NCBI RefSeq assembly: GCF_932294415.1
Contig: NC_065542.1
Location: forward strand, 53,440,406-53,504,405
Direction: 5' to 3'
Source of the DNA: Quercus robur
Lineage: Eukaryota > Streptophyta > Magnoliopsida > Fagales > Fagaceae
Length of the DNA: 64,000 nt
Shown here: positions 12,512-24,437 of the stretch, piece after piece
Numbering within the stretch: the first letter of the stretch is position 1
Layout: every line of letters begins with the position of its first letter
Program-made: the position numbers and the translations under genes
Notes under the pieces: generated by a model
Database searches by the model: none
The model's input: only the letters and a program-made list of their open reading frames with translations
Told to the model about the DNA's origin: nothing

Positions 12512-12789
12512 AAGTTCATTGAAGAAAGTTCATCATTCATTGCTAAGTTTCTAACTGCATTTAATTATTAATTTATACTTTTTGTAAAACAAAAATATCA
12601 TGTTCCAAGCTTCTTTAAAAAAAAATTAATAAATTTGATAATGCAAAACGTAGTCAATTTTGCATTCTACCAAAATAAATTATTTCATTGATGATTATTA
12701 TAATTTTACTTACTTTTGTATATATTTTTTATGACAACTTCTCTATTCAACTCTAGAAATAGCTGCAGAAGTACTAATACTAAGTCAAA

Positions 12790-15587
12790 ATGGCAATGTG
12801 TTGGACTCCTTTGAGCAAGATTTCAACGGATAGAGACAATTGGACAATCAAGGTCAGAGTACTTCGTATGTGGGATGCAATCAACACAAAGAACAATGAG
12901 TTCATAAGCCTTGATATGATATTTATTGATGAAGAGGTAAGTATAGAACTCAATTTATATTGTGTACATTCAATTTATTATGCAGATTCAATTCTCTTAA
13001 AAATAATTATTTTACCAACTTATCTTATAAGCTTCTACAATAATTAGTTATTAATCTATTTTTGCAAAACCTATATACTAAATCTTTAATAAATAGATGT
13101 ATATTAAGAAAATCCAACATCCATGGCTATTATATATATTCACAAGAAGAATTATGGAAGACACTGACATTTCTCATTGTTCTAGGGCTCAACAATACAT
13201 GCAATTGTTCGGAAAAATCAAGCACGAACTTTTAGACCACAATTGCTTGAAGGCCGTGTTTATACCGTCAAGAATTTCAGGGTGGAGAGTACTAAAGGCG
13301 AGTTTCGACCCATGCACAATGATATCAGAATTTGGTTCATGACCATTACTACAAACATGGAGTCCAATGAAGATATGAACTCAATCCAAAAATACTGCTT
13401 TGAGTTTGCTGACTATGACCAAATACAGAACCAATGTTACAACTACACATATTTAATAGGTAAATACAAATCTGCAACTATTTCACAACTCCTCTAATAT
13501 AGCTGTATCCTAATTTAATGATTCAAAATAACCTAACTACAAAATTGCATATAAATAGATGTTGTTGGAAAGTTGGTAGCAGTTGGAAATGTTGAAGAGC
13601 CTCAAGTTAATGGCGCACCAAGAAAATTGCGCAACCTACAATTGCTTTTGAAAGAGTAAGACACAATTTTTTATGTGATATTGATGTCATTATATGTTTA
13701 TATAGAAAAATCAATTATAAATAAAAAAAATTACTAATAACAAAAAAAATCATCAATGATTTAAACTATACCAGGGGAAAAGAAATTAGGCTTTCACTAT
13801 GGGGAACAAGTGTTTGGCAAATCGATGAAGACGTATATAAGAACAATCCAGGACCTTTTGTCTTAATTGCAACTTCGACTATTGTCAAATCATTTGGAGG
13901 TAAGTCTAACTAAATAATGTTTCCAACTATCAATTTTAATGTACTTAGTACTGCTATCAAGTTAATAACTATATTGGTTACTAATCTTAGGCCATAAATT
14001 TTACACTGAGAAATGTAATCACTAATTATAAATTTTTTATACTCAAACTTATTCATTTTCAAATCAATCTAATGATACTTTTAGAGAATCTCATTCTCAT
14101 TAAAACATGTCTTCCTTTTTCTCAATTTCAATTCAATACGATTTTGTTTATTATAATGTATTCTACAATTTTTCCAGGAAAATTCTCTTGATTTTGTTTA
14201 TTATAATGTATTCTACAATTTTTGCAGGCAAATTCTCTTTGTCATCAACCAGTGCAACAAAAGTACATCTAAATCTTGAGATTCCCGAGGTTGCTAAAAT
14301 AATTGACAGGTGCATATTTTTAAAATTATTAATAACAAAAAAAAAATGATAAATAGCATTTTTTATCTCACAAAATACCATTTACATTCTTTTTTCCTTT
14401 TTAAAAATTCAATGATAGGAATGGTAAAAAACATGATCCTATACAAGAAATACCAAAAATCCATGCAAAACAATTTTTAGACGAGGATTTATCTTCAAAC
14501 AATATGAAGACAATACTAGAGCTCAAATGAATTGAATGGGATCCTACGAAACAGGTTTGTTAATCATTTCAAAGTAGACTCATCATTTACATGACAATAT
14601 AATAATGCATCATTTACTTAAAAAAAACATATTAACTTCAAAGTTCATTGTAGGATGTTAATTGCTATTGTGTTGCAACAATAAGCAACATTGATACAAC
14701 AATGAGTTGGTATTATATTTCATGCGTGTTATGTGGAAAGAAGGTCAAACCACAATTAGGATCATTTTGGTGCGCAAAATGTCAAACAAAAACAAATCTG
14801 CCTATCCCAAGGTTAGAGGCACACACATTAACTACAAAGTTTGCAATTTTTTTTTTAATAAATATATTCATCTTACTATAATTGCTATACAATTGCAAAA
14901 TACTTCAGATATAGGATTCAAATTGAAGTTTTTGATTCAATTGACAAAAAAACTTTTGTCATATTTGATCGAGATGCTGAGAAAATCATAAATAAATCTG
15001 CAAGAGATCTTGCTGAAAAACAAACTGAGGTACAACTTATTTAAATTATTAAAATTATTGTAAAACTATTGATTATAATATAAATTAAATTTCCTAACAT
15101 GCAGATTGATATTGAAGAAGGAATCCCACGTGATCTTAAGAAAATTTTAGGAAGAAAAATACATTTTTCTACTTCGCTTGAATGAATTCAATCTAAAGGA
15201 TGGTTTTGAAAATTACACAGTTGCTAAGATTTTTGATGCACCTTCAAATGAGAAAAAGGTATGAAAGAAAAAAAAACACAAGCCAGTATGCTATATTATT
15301 TCTTTTGCTAAACTATACTGATGTAAATAACATGCTCAAATTTAATATGAATGCAGATACCTATGCAAAGTCTTAGCGATAACAAATCTGCCACCGTAAA
15401 CTTTGTAAGATCCAGCCAAGAATCTTCCAGTGCCATTTCATCAATGATCAACACAAATGATGCAACAAAAGGAGAAAATGATAAAAGCTCACAAATTGAA
15501 CAAATAAGGATAGACCAAACTTCAAACGTTGAAGATGAAGAAACAGATGATGATAACATACCCATCAACATGCTTTACAAGCGTTGA
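12790..15587 (+). pseudogene. RPA1-like single-stranded DNA-binding protein of the Helitron
   Basis: This is a multi-exon gene of the RPA 70 kDa (DUF223/OB-fold) type often carried by plant autonomous Helitrons; it probably binds single-stranded DNA during transposition. Exons with clean GT..AG borders are about 12790-12936 (start MAMCWTPLSKIS), 13186-13459 (TIHAIVRKNQ, LLEGRVYTVKNF), 13559-13655, 13775-13899 (LSLWGTSVWQID) and 14228-14309. Further exons run to 15587. A zinc ribbon near 14710-14810 shows CVLCGKKV then WCAKC. The C-terminus is acidic (EDEETDDDN). Two in-frame TGA codons lie near 14530 and 15184, so the gene is probably inactive. It is less damaged than the RepHel gene upstream and lies on the same strand about 280 bases after it. 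Confidence 0.85.
14141..14240 (+). repeat. 50-bp tandem duplication spanning a 3' splice site
   Basis: Two adjacent 50-base units (14141-14190 and 14191-14240) differ at only a few positions. Each carries the polypyrimidine tract, the AG acceptor (14176-14177 TTCCAG, 14226-14227 TTGCAG) and the first exon bases. The second acceptor matches the RPA-like reading frame; use of the first would shift the frame because 50 is not a multiple of three. Confidence 0.95.
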
Positions 15588-15938
15588 CATACTTCAAAAA
15601 ACAAAGCATTCAAGAAACAAAAAAACAATATTTCGCAATAAAGCTCTTTATTACATCACAAAATAAATATCAATAATATGGAATGAATAACCATGCTTTT
15701 ATCAACTTTTATTATACAATATTACTCTAAAGTTGATTCTTTTTTCTTTATTACTTCAACAAAATAATTATAATGAATATGTGTCTACAATTTATAATTG
15801 TTATTTCTTATTATAAACTCAGTACTAACACAGTTTTATAACAAATATGTTATAATATATGTACAATATTCTTCATAAAAAACTAACCATTACAACATTA
15901 TCCGTGCTTCGCACGGGCAACTTACTAATTTTATATAA

Positions 15939-18173
15939 TTACCCACAATGCTTAGGTGACATACAATTGCTTCTCACATGGCCCCTTTTTTTTTTAAACG
16001 CTACACTTTCTCTTCTTCATCAATTGTTTTACTCTTGGATGCTTTTGTCTCAAAGCTTTAGGCCTTCCCCATGAAGGAACATGTGGAGGGTCTCGCAAAG
16101 TAATTGGAAGATTTGATAATACTTGATTGTTTAATGTAGTATTATCAGGACTTCCTGAATCATCAACATCACAAACATCTTGCATGGCTAGAAGCTCCTC
16201 ATGAACCTTTTGTAAATTTTGTCCAAGATACTTGTATTTCTTCTCTAATTGTGACCCTGCCTCTGTAGCTTCCAAAAATTGAAGTATGAAACTATTTCTC
16301 ATCAAGGTAGAAGAAATTTGTGGCTCAACCTGTACGTCATCACCAGATATTTCATGTACAATGTCCATCTCTCTAAAATATAATGTGATGGAAAAAAGTG
16401 CATAAGAGATTTCTTCACAAAAACAACAAGAATATGCCTAAAAATAATTCCAACAAACTCAAACATATGGCATGCACAAATAGCTTTTGTCTCAACAATA
16501 TCCAGTGACACTTCATAAAATGGACTTTCTTTCCTATGAACTACCACCTTATATATCTTTTTCACTCATTCTTCACAATATTTGGATGCCTTGTAATTTT
16601 TTATTACAAAATAACTCTTCTTGAAATTTCATAAACATCTTTCTTGTATAAACTTTTGCTGCCTCTACTTCCATCTTGTAACATGTTTTCAAAATTGGCA
16701 CTAAATTTTTTCTCTTTATATCTTGTTCTTTCTCTTTAAGATAACGTGTATTCAAAACTTTCTCATATTGATACACAAAGTCACTTATCGTTGTACTTGA
16801 ACGAACATAATCTTTAAAAAATTTACTCATGCTTTCACTCCTTTGAGTTGTAGATATCCCAACACAAAATTTCCTTCGTAAGTAAGCGGGAACCCATTTT
16901 TCACACCGTATATAGAGATTTTCCAACCAATCGATATCCCCCAATCCATAGTTCTCCATAATCTCACTCCATTCTAACTCAAACTCTTCAATGGTGAGTG
17001 TATCATGGATGCAATGGTGAAATTCTCCTTGAAAATATGGATATTTATTATATATATGGGACAATTGATCTGGAACTTTTTGTAAAATATGCCACACACA
17101 CAATCTATGAGTTGCATTAGGCAATACATTTGCAATTGTCTTAGCCATAGCCTTGTCATCATCTGTGATAATTGTAGGAGGATTTCCAAGTATTGCATTA
17201 AGCCAAGTCTTCAACAACCATGTATAAGATTCAACTGTTCATTCATAAGCAAAGCACATCCAATCATCACAGATTGATGATGGTGGTTAACCCCTGTGAA
17301 AGGAACAAAAGACATCTTATAAGTGTTTATTTGGTATGTAGCATCAAAACTAATGACATTTCCAAAATATTGGTATGCAATTCTTGACCTAGCATCTGCC
17401 CAAAAGCAATTACCTATGCACCCATTTTCATCAATTTCAACTGCATAAACAAAACCTGGATTTTTATATTATTGCTCAATAAAATATTTGTACATTCCCT
17501 GGGCATTTCCATCTTGAAGCGACTTTCTTCTTTTATTACCCAAATAATTTTGAATATTGACCGGAATACATCCAACATTATAATCACCACCAGATTTTTT
17601 ACTTAACACAGACATTATCTTGCTTGGAGGTATACCTGTCTCATTGAGTGTATCTATAAGATTCCTTTGGGCATTTGTTATCACTCTATGCCCATGAAGC
17701 ATGGTTGTACTTTTAGGAGTAAGACGCTCATAATTATGATCCTCCACAAACTTACACATGATTCATGTATCTTCAATTTTCTTTAAACCTATCATTGCTT
17801 TGCATCCCACTCTTGTTTCTACACGCTTTGGACCTATTCTTTTTGTGTCTTCATCACGTTTACGACGAAACTCTTCATTTGAACAAACATATTCAATACC
17901 AACCAATATTCTATCTTTTTTAGTCTTTCGAGTATGATTTACTCATATGCCAAATCCCTTTCGCCTTGCATATGCATTATAACATGCTTTAGCATCCTTA
18001 AGCTTATCAAGTACCATATTGAGACATGGTTCCAAATGCCTATTGCATGCAAAAGGTTGATTTGAATCATTCAATGACAAGTCTACATCATTTTGATCTT
18101 CATTTATTTCTGAATCATATTCCAACATATCATAAAGTGAGATTGTTTCAAGTTTTTCATTGCTCGAACTCAT
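15939..18173 (-). pseudogene. FAR1-related / MULE-type transposase, decayed
   Basis: Read on the minus strand, this is a FAR1-RELATED SEQUENCE-like protein derived from Mutator transposases. In order: an acidic N-terminus from ATG 18173; FAR1 DNA-binding domain (AYARRKGFGI, then VCSNEEFRRKRDEDTKR); MULE transposase domain (FWADARSRIAYQYFGNVISF, IITDDDKAMAKTI, THRLCVWHILQK); SWIM zinc finger; and a C-terminus with LRDPPHVPSWGRPKALRQKH and a final CCHC knuckle ending at stop 15939-15941. Breaks are TGA at 17943, TGA at 17763, TAA at 17469, a one-base frameshift near 17240, and TAA at 15994. In the SWIM finger (CAC..GIIFRHI) a conserved Cys is Phe. It may be a dead MULE or a dead copy of a domesticated FRS gene; no terminal repeats were identified. 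Confidence 0.88.
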
Positions 18174-19095
18174 ATTTTCAATTCAAGTAATTTTAAATTT
18201 CAAAATAACCTTTAAAAAAAAAAGAGAAGAAAAATTCATAAGAAACGATTGGGAATAAATTCATGTATTGTGCTATTACAATATCAAACTTGCCCAATTT
18301 GGCAAACTTTTTTAATTACAAACTTGTTTTAGAATACAAGTAAAGAGTAAATCCAACCACTTAATACAAAACCAAACAACCAATTTGAATTTTTAGAAAT
18401 ACAAATTAATTCCACATAAGCACAAAAAAGGCAAGATACATTTGAACACCTTGCTCAACAGCTCCAACTACATCTTTAATTGCACTCTGGTACATATCGA
18501 GAGCAAATTGACATTACAAGTAGGAGAAAATTGAAATTACAACTAGTATTTAATAATATTGGAAGCCAAAAAATATGATAATATCTATCAAATAAATGAT
18601 ACCAACTGTGTCCTAGAGGCCTAGGTTCACAGTGGAGAATTCAACAACCACGGTAAAAAAAAAACTTGTCGAAAAGACACTTGTAACACAAAACAAGATT
18701 CTCATTCAATTAATTCATTTTAGTGTTAGATTCCTAATTGAACAAGCTCCCAAGAAAAGCAAATCAAAAAAATTTAAGTCAAGGTTTATTAAAAAAAAAA
18801 AAAACACAAACTGAAAATTAAATAAATATGACAGTATAATCACAACAGGGCAACCTAGAAATAGTTATTTTTGCTTGCACTTAATACCTGTTTTACATAA
18901 AGATGGAATGCAATGACTTTCAGAATATAACATAATTCAAAATTTTAAAATTAGACCAGCAAAGAAGGCAGTTTAGGTTGTCCACAAGGTTGCCACTCAT
19001 CTCTTAAAAGATTAGAAAAGAAAGTTCTTAAATAATATAAAAAGCCTAAATGTGCTCACTTCAGACTCAAAGGTGAGTGTTCCTTGCCTTAAAGC

Positions 19096-19098
<3 letters not shown>
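18174..19098. other. Non-coding stretch, nothing recognised
   Basis: AT-rich sequence upstream of the FAR1-like pseudogene. I found no coding, RNA or transposon signal here; the short open frame near 18632-18814 is low-complexity lysine-rich and not credible. Confidence 0.5.
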
Positions 19099-19138
<40 letters not shown>

Positions 19139-19335
19139 TTTGGCATAGATTATTTTTGCCAATTTATTTTACTATTCAACTTATTTTTGCTACTATTCAT
19201 GGGTCCTACTGCACTTTTTGGTACTATTCATAAGTTTCACTATACTATTTCAGCTAACTTTTACCTTTATCTACAATACTTTCAGTAAAAAGTTTTCAAT
19301 TTCAGCAAAATAAGCGGATCCCAAATGGATGCATA
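19099..19335. mobile_element. (GA)n tract followed by a degenerate MITE
   Basis: A 19-unit GA repeat (19099-19136) is followed by a roughly 200-base segment. It starts GCGTTTGGCATAGATTATTT and ends AAAATAAGCGGATCCCAAAT, which are imperfect inverted ends. The interior carries TTTATTTTACTATTCA-type motifs common in plant MITEs. The target-site duplication is not resolved. Confidence 0.5.
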
Positions 19336-19799
19336 ATCTAGATCTCCTTTTTGTTGTGATAGATGCCCCAATTTGCTAATTTTGTAGAGGCCTGAACTTG
19401 TTTTAAAAAGCTTTGTTTGAATGATTTATTAGAGTACCAACTACCAAGCAAGCACTCAGTCCATCAAATGCATGAGCTATTTTTTCAACTTCTACTAAAG
19501 ATTATAATAATGTAGCAATTAATTAATGTACAAAACAATGAAAGAAATAGCTAAATAGCTTCCACATCTCCTTCCATATATATAGATCATGCAATGAGTC
19601 ACGTGATATAGATGATGATAACTATAAAATTGGGTCATAGTAAAGATCAAGTTAGCATATAGGTGGAAGGAAGTGTTGCATATTTTCACAAAAGGAGGGA
19701 GGGGTGGATCCCAAAGAACTACTTCTTAATAGCAGTAACAAAATAATAAGATGACAATTTCTCTAACCAACATATATAAATTATGCAATCATTGTATTC

Positions 19800-20406
19800 A
19801 AAAAGTGCATGTTCAAAAATTTAACAAATGACAGACTAAAAAAAACGATCCAAGAAACTGTCTTTCTTGATGGAGCAACTTTAGATAATGGGAGGAACTC
19901 TTGCATGGGTGTAATCATCAAAGACCGCTCAGGCAGCCCCATCAGAGCTCAAAACAAACCCCTCCCATCAGACTTTTCTGCCGAGGTGACTGAAGCATTT
20001 GCCCTTCTCTAGGGAATCCTTTTCGCTTCAGAGATGCAGATTTCTAGTGCCATCTTTGAGTCAACACTCTATCAGAGATTCAAGCTCTAACCTCAGGAGA
20101 CTTAGGTGGTGAGGTTGGTTATATCCTTTATGATATCAAGTCTTCTTCGCACTCCTTCTCTTGTTATTCCTTCAAGCACTTTAAAAGGGACAGCAACAGA
20201 GTAGCTCATGCGTTAGCTAGGGAAGCTAAACTCTCAGGCCAAACTCAGATATGGAAGGGACGCCCCCTCCCATTCAGCAGATTCTTAGGGATGACTTGCT
20301 GTAATTTCTCTTGTTGTTTTCTGCCTGTTTCCTTGCTCTGTTGTAATTCAATTTCAAGTTGGAATGATACTCTTCCAAGTTTACCAATTAAAAAAAAAAA
20401 AAAAAA
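19800..20406 (+). mobile_element. 5'-truncated L1-type LINE, RNase H domain and poly(A) tail
   Basis: Only the 3' end of a LINE ORF2 remains. The frame shows the plant LINE RNase H domain: LDGATLDNGRNSCMGVIIKD, then SAEVTEAFALL before a stop, then in other frames FKHFKRDSNRVAHALAREA. It ends in non-coding sequence and an 18-base A run at about 20389-20406. Frame changes and stops show it is dead. The 5' truncation point is about 19800; I could not find a convincing target-site duplication. Confidence 0.8.
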
Positions 20407-20784
20407 GTTTTCTGAAAGTGAGACAAATTAAGGACAGACAAAAAAACAGAGTAAGACAGAAATGTGCGAAGGAGAAGAAGAAGAAATTTGGTAAATAGAA
20501 CAGAAATCAAGATTCGGAAAAAGAGGATGACAATGAACAGCGGCAATGAATAAAAGCAGGGAACGAAAGGAGGGAGAGGGATGAATCAACCGGACGAAGA
20601 ATGGGCTTTGTTTGTACCTGTTGAAGACGACGTAAAACGGGACCACTGACTCTTGAAGACGAAGACATTTAGTAACAGCGTGAAGAGATAGTAAAATGGA
20701 CTTGAAAGGGGCTTTTTATTATTTTATTTTTTTGAGTTGGACTTGAAAGTTGAGAGGGACTTGCATGGGAAAGTGAGATATTTA

Positions 20785-21862
20785 GGGCCCGTTTGGTCAT
20801 AGTTTTCAAAAATTGTTGTTTAAAAAGATATGAAAATTGTGATTTAAAAAGTGTTGTTGAACAACGTGTTTTTAGTGTTAATAAAACAAAAAAATGTATT
20901 TGGTATTATAGTTTAAACAATATTTTTCAGTGTTCAAAAAATGTAAAATATGTGTTTGGTATGCATGTTTTTAATGATAAAAAAAGCTGACAACGTATTA
21001 AATAATAATTTTTTAATCCCTTTTTTATCCCTTCTTTATCCCTTTTCTTCTGTCTTTATCCCTTTCTCTTCAGTCTTCCCTCAAAGCAGAAAACCAAAAA
21101 GCCAAATCCACGCACGTCCTCATCTCCATCAACGCCAAAGAAGATCCACGGCTGGGCTTTACGTTCGTTGGAGCTCATCTCCACTGTCAGCACTCCAAGA
21201 CCCAGCAAGTAATCAAGCTTTTGTCGCCGCCGAGTCGTCGAGCCGTATTTTGTCGCCGCCGAGTCGTCGTTCTGAATCACTCACACAGATTTCTTAGTTT
21301 TTTGGGTTTTTTTTTTCCTGTATTCCTCACCAATCGGGTGGAGAGGCGTGATCTTTGTAGCTGTGTGATCTTTGTAGCTGCGTGTCCACTATCCCTTCTA
21401 TTCCAAATGTGTGTGTGGGATTTTGATGCGTTTATGAAGCTACTGTTAGGAGTAATGGCGCCGAATCCGTGAGGGGTGAGGTGGAATGCTGCTGGGTCAG
21501 AGCAGTAATGGAGGTGGGTGAGAGGAGTAATGGAGTTCGGACTGTGATATTCTTTGTAGAGATGAGAGTAGAGAGGAGAGGAGACAAACATTAGAAAAAA
21601 GCTGATCAGTGGGTCCGGGCACAGTCAAAACTGAGTTTAATTTTTATTACCGTTGTGCCATCCGAATCATCTGTTCAGTGTTTAAAATCACATCCAAGCA
21701 TGTTTCAAAAAATATATTTCAAACATAGGTTTTTGAGCAACCATTTCCAAACAGTCCTATTTTAAACTCTGTCACAAAACATATTGTTTCAAATTTTGGA
21801 CACTAGTGTTCAGTGTTTAAACACTGAACACTGTGTTTTCAAATGACAAACCAAACGGGCTC
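20785..21862. mobile_element. PIF/Harbinger-like non-autonomous element, TSD TTA
   Basis: The ends are inverted: GGGCCCGTTTGGT on the left and, reversed, GAGCCCGTTTGGT on the right (12 of 13 match). Both are flanked by TTA (20782-20784 and 21863-21865), the three-base duplication of PIF/Harbinger elements. The interior is AT-rich at the edges and GC-richer at 21050-21590, where GTCGCCGCCGAGTCGTCG is repeated twice. No transposase is encoded. A perfect 28-base palindrome lies at 21805-21832. Confidence 0.75.
21805..21832. repeat. Perfect 28-base palindrome
   Basis: AGTGTTCAGTGTTT is followed directly by its reverse complement, near the right end of the PIF-like element. It could form a cruciform or hairpin. 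Confidence 0.95.
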
Positions 21863-22869
21863 TTAAGTGGTGGGTAGTAGCATCTTGCTTTGTCATTTAA
21901 CTATTAAAGTTGCCTCTTAAATTTTAAGGGTGAGTTTGGTTCAGCTTTTTGTAAAAGTGCATAATGAAAAAGTGGAGTTTTTAAAAAGTGCATAATTAAA
22001 AAGTGCAATTTCAAAAAGCTGAGTATTTGATAAAAACTGTTAAAAAGTGCTTTTTAAAAAAGCTGAGTATTTGACTAGCACTTATAAAAGTGACAGTTCG
22101 AGGGATAAATTACCAAAAAGGATAATGCATATATAAGAGCATCTCCAGCAGGTTAGGTAAATTTTTGTACTATTTGGACAATCAACAGTGACATTTACCT
22201 TTTGCGTACCCACTTTTTTAATCTTTATTTTTTAATCAAATTTATTCTTTTTTAATATTTATTTTTTCTTTTTCTATTCATTCTCAACAATTATATTTTT
22301 CAACAAAAACTGTTACATTCACAATATTTTTTGCAATACTTTCACAAGAATCATAACAAAATCTTATATGGAAAGTTGTTACTAGTTCTAATTTGAACCC
22401 ACTACTGAAATTATATTTTTACTCACCAATATTAGCTAATTACTTAAAATTTATTGTGAAAATATTGTGATAGTATTTTTAAATACTAATTTCTAATTCT
22501 TTTCCTTTCTTTCATCCATAAGTTTCCTCATTTTTTTTCCCCCTATTGCATTTTGTCCACCACACACGTATACCCATAGGATTCCATCATCTCTTTTTTT
22601 CCTTTACATTCCACTTGATTCCAGAGCCTTCCTTTCTCCTTATTTCTCCAGCTCTCTCATTCTCTGCTCTTTTTTTTTTTTTTTCTACTTGATTCCATAA
22701 AATTCTCTAGCTCTCTCTGTGATACTTAATTCCATAATCTTGCTTGCCTTTTGGTGTCATTATCTTCAAACACACACAGACACACATGGAGAGAAAGGAG
22801 AAATCGTCTTTGCTACACCACACCGCCACCGCTGCTCCTCCTCCTCACTGCGGAATGCATGCAACTAGG

Positions 22870-24437
22870 CAGGGACGGACCCAGGTACAAGGCTAAGGGG
22901 GCCCGAGCCCCCCCTGGGCCCAAAAAAAAAAATTTTTAGCAAGTAAAATTTTTCCAAAAAAAAAAAAAAAGGGGCTTGGGCCCCCCTGAAATTTTTGCTC
23001 CGGCCCCCCTTCCCCTAGCCCATCATCCGGCATGAACCCCCCTTCCCCTAGCCCATCATCCGGCCAGCTCAGAAGTCAGAGCAGAGCCCATAAGGCCATA
23101 ACCCATGTCAATCCACAACCAAAAAAAAAAAAAAAAAAAAAAAATCTCAGCCCTCAGCAGTCCAAAACCAAACGGAGAAAGCACAAACCAAAGGAAAAAA
23201 AAGAAAAAAAAAGAAAGAAAGGAAAGTGAGAGATCCAGAGCGAGACTGCGAGACTGCGATTGCGATTGCGAACCCAGCTTCGAGCATCGAGAGCGAGCGA
23301 TTGCGATTGCGATTGTGTCGCCGTGACGCCGTGACGGAGAGAGACAGAGAGCGAGACGAGAGCGAGACTGCGAGAGAGTGCGAAGTGCGATTGTGAACCC
23401 AGCTTCGAGCATCGAGCGAGACCCACGCCTGACGCCGGCGAGAGCGAGACCCACGCCGCCGGTTGCCGTTTCCCGATCTGCCCAGCCCAGCTTCGAGCCT
23501 TCACAGAATCACAGTCCACAGAATCACAGGTATTTACTCTTTAACTCTTATCTTTTCCTTCAAATTTCAAAACCTTGTGAATCTGTGATTTGAGATTCTG
23601 AGAATCAAAGAAACTGTGCTTGTGCCTTGTGGTGTTTTGAGTGTTTCTTGTTTGTGTTTTTACTGATGAACTGAAGTCTGAAGTTACTGAACTGATTTGG
23701 TGATTTCACTGATTTGGTGCTTTGTGCTGCGGCTGAACTGTTTGTGTTTGTGTTTTTTTTTTTTTTTTTTTTTTTTTTGTGGGGGTTTTGGCTTTGTGAC
23801 TCTGTGTTTGTGTTTGTGGCTCTTGCATTATATAGATAAAAGAGATAGATAGAGAGAGTAGAGATTGTAGTGATAGTCAGTAAGTCAGATGGTTTTTTCT
23901 TTGTTGACTGGTGGTTGGACATTAGTTGGACATAGTAATAGGGAATAGGGAAAAGTGGAGTTGCTGTTGGGCAAAGGCAAGTGACAGGGGAGAAGAAAAA
24001 AAACAAAAAAAAAAGGTAAAGTTAAGAAAAGTTTTTGTTAGTAGTGCGGATTCATTGGATATTTGGGTTAGTGGGTCAGAATTAGGAAGATGAAGACAAG
24101 AGACAACACAATTACACAAAGATACAAAAAACATAAAAGATATAAATAAAGAAAGAGACAACACAGAGACATAAATAAAGGCAATTTAAACACAAAGACA
24201 TTAAAGGCAGACCAAAGACAAAAAGAAAAAAATAAATCATATAATATAAGAAATTATCACACAAATTTAAAAAAATAACGGTAATTTTTATTTTATTTTA
24301 AGAAATTATCACACAATGATTTTTGGGTATTTGTCTTAGTTGATAGTTTATTAATACTATATGGATGCGTATTTGAAAATTTTTTTTTTTTGCTTATCTC
24401 TGGCCCCCCCCGGCTTAAAATCCTGCGTTCGTCCCTG
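22870..24437. mobile_element. Non-autonomous hAT element with perfect 8-bp TSD
   Basis: The ends are CAGGGACGGACCCAGG (left) and, reversed, CAGGGACGAACGCAGG (right). The flanks are an identical 8-base duplication CAACTAGG at 22862-22869 and 24438-24445. Behind both ends lie C- or G-rich stretches. The interior (23220-23530) is GC-rich with repeats of GCGAACCCAGCTTCGAGCATC and ends in CAGGTATTTACTC, which looks like a leader exon followed by a GT intron donor. This is probably the 5' part of the parent transposase gene after internal deletion. No transposase coding remains. A poly(T) run lies at about 23752-23778. Confidence 0.9.

Larger units (their letters stand above)
3506..15928 (+). mobile_element. 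Helitron E, full-length, formerly autonomous (12.4 kb)
   Basis: The element starts TCAATATATATAAAAG at 3506, immediately after the CTAG end of Helitron A. A 5' subterminal palindrome is CTCATGC (3529-3535) with GCATGAG (3542-3548). The 3' end has the hairpin CCGTGC (15902-15907) / GCACGG (15911-15916) and CTAA at 15925-15928, followed by T. Inside are a Rep-helicase gene (4973-12511) and an RPA-like gene (12790-15587), the gene set of plant autonomous Helitrons. Both genes carry stops, so the copy cannot encode its own transposase now. Its length is within the usual range for autonomous plant Helitrons (about 8-15 kb). Confidence 0.9.

Noticed and set aside
23056-23519. Overlapping frames on both strands in the hAT interior
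   Set aside because: They reflect GC-rich GCGAGAC-type repeats without stops, with no domain and no conserved start.
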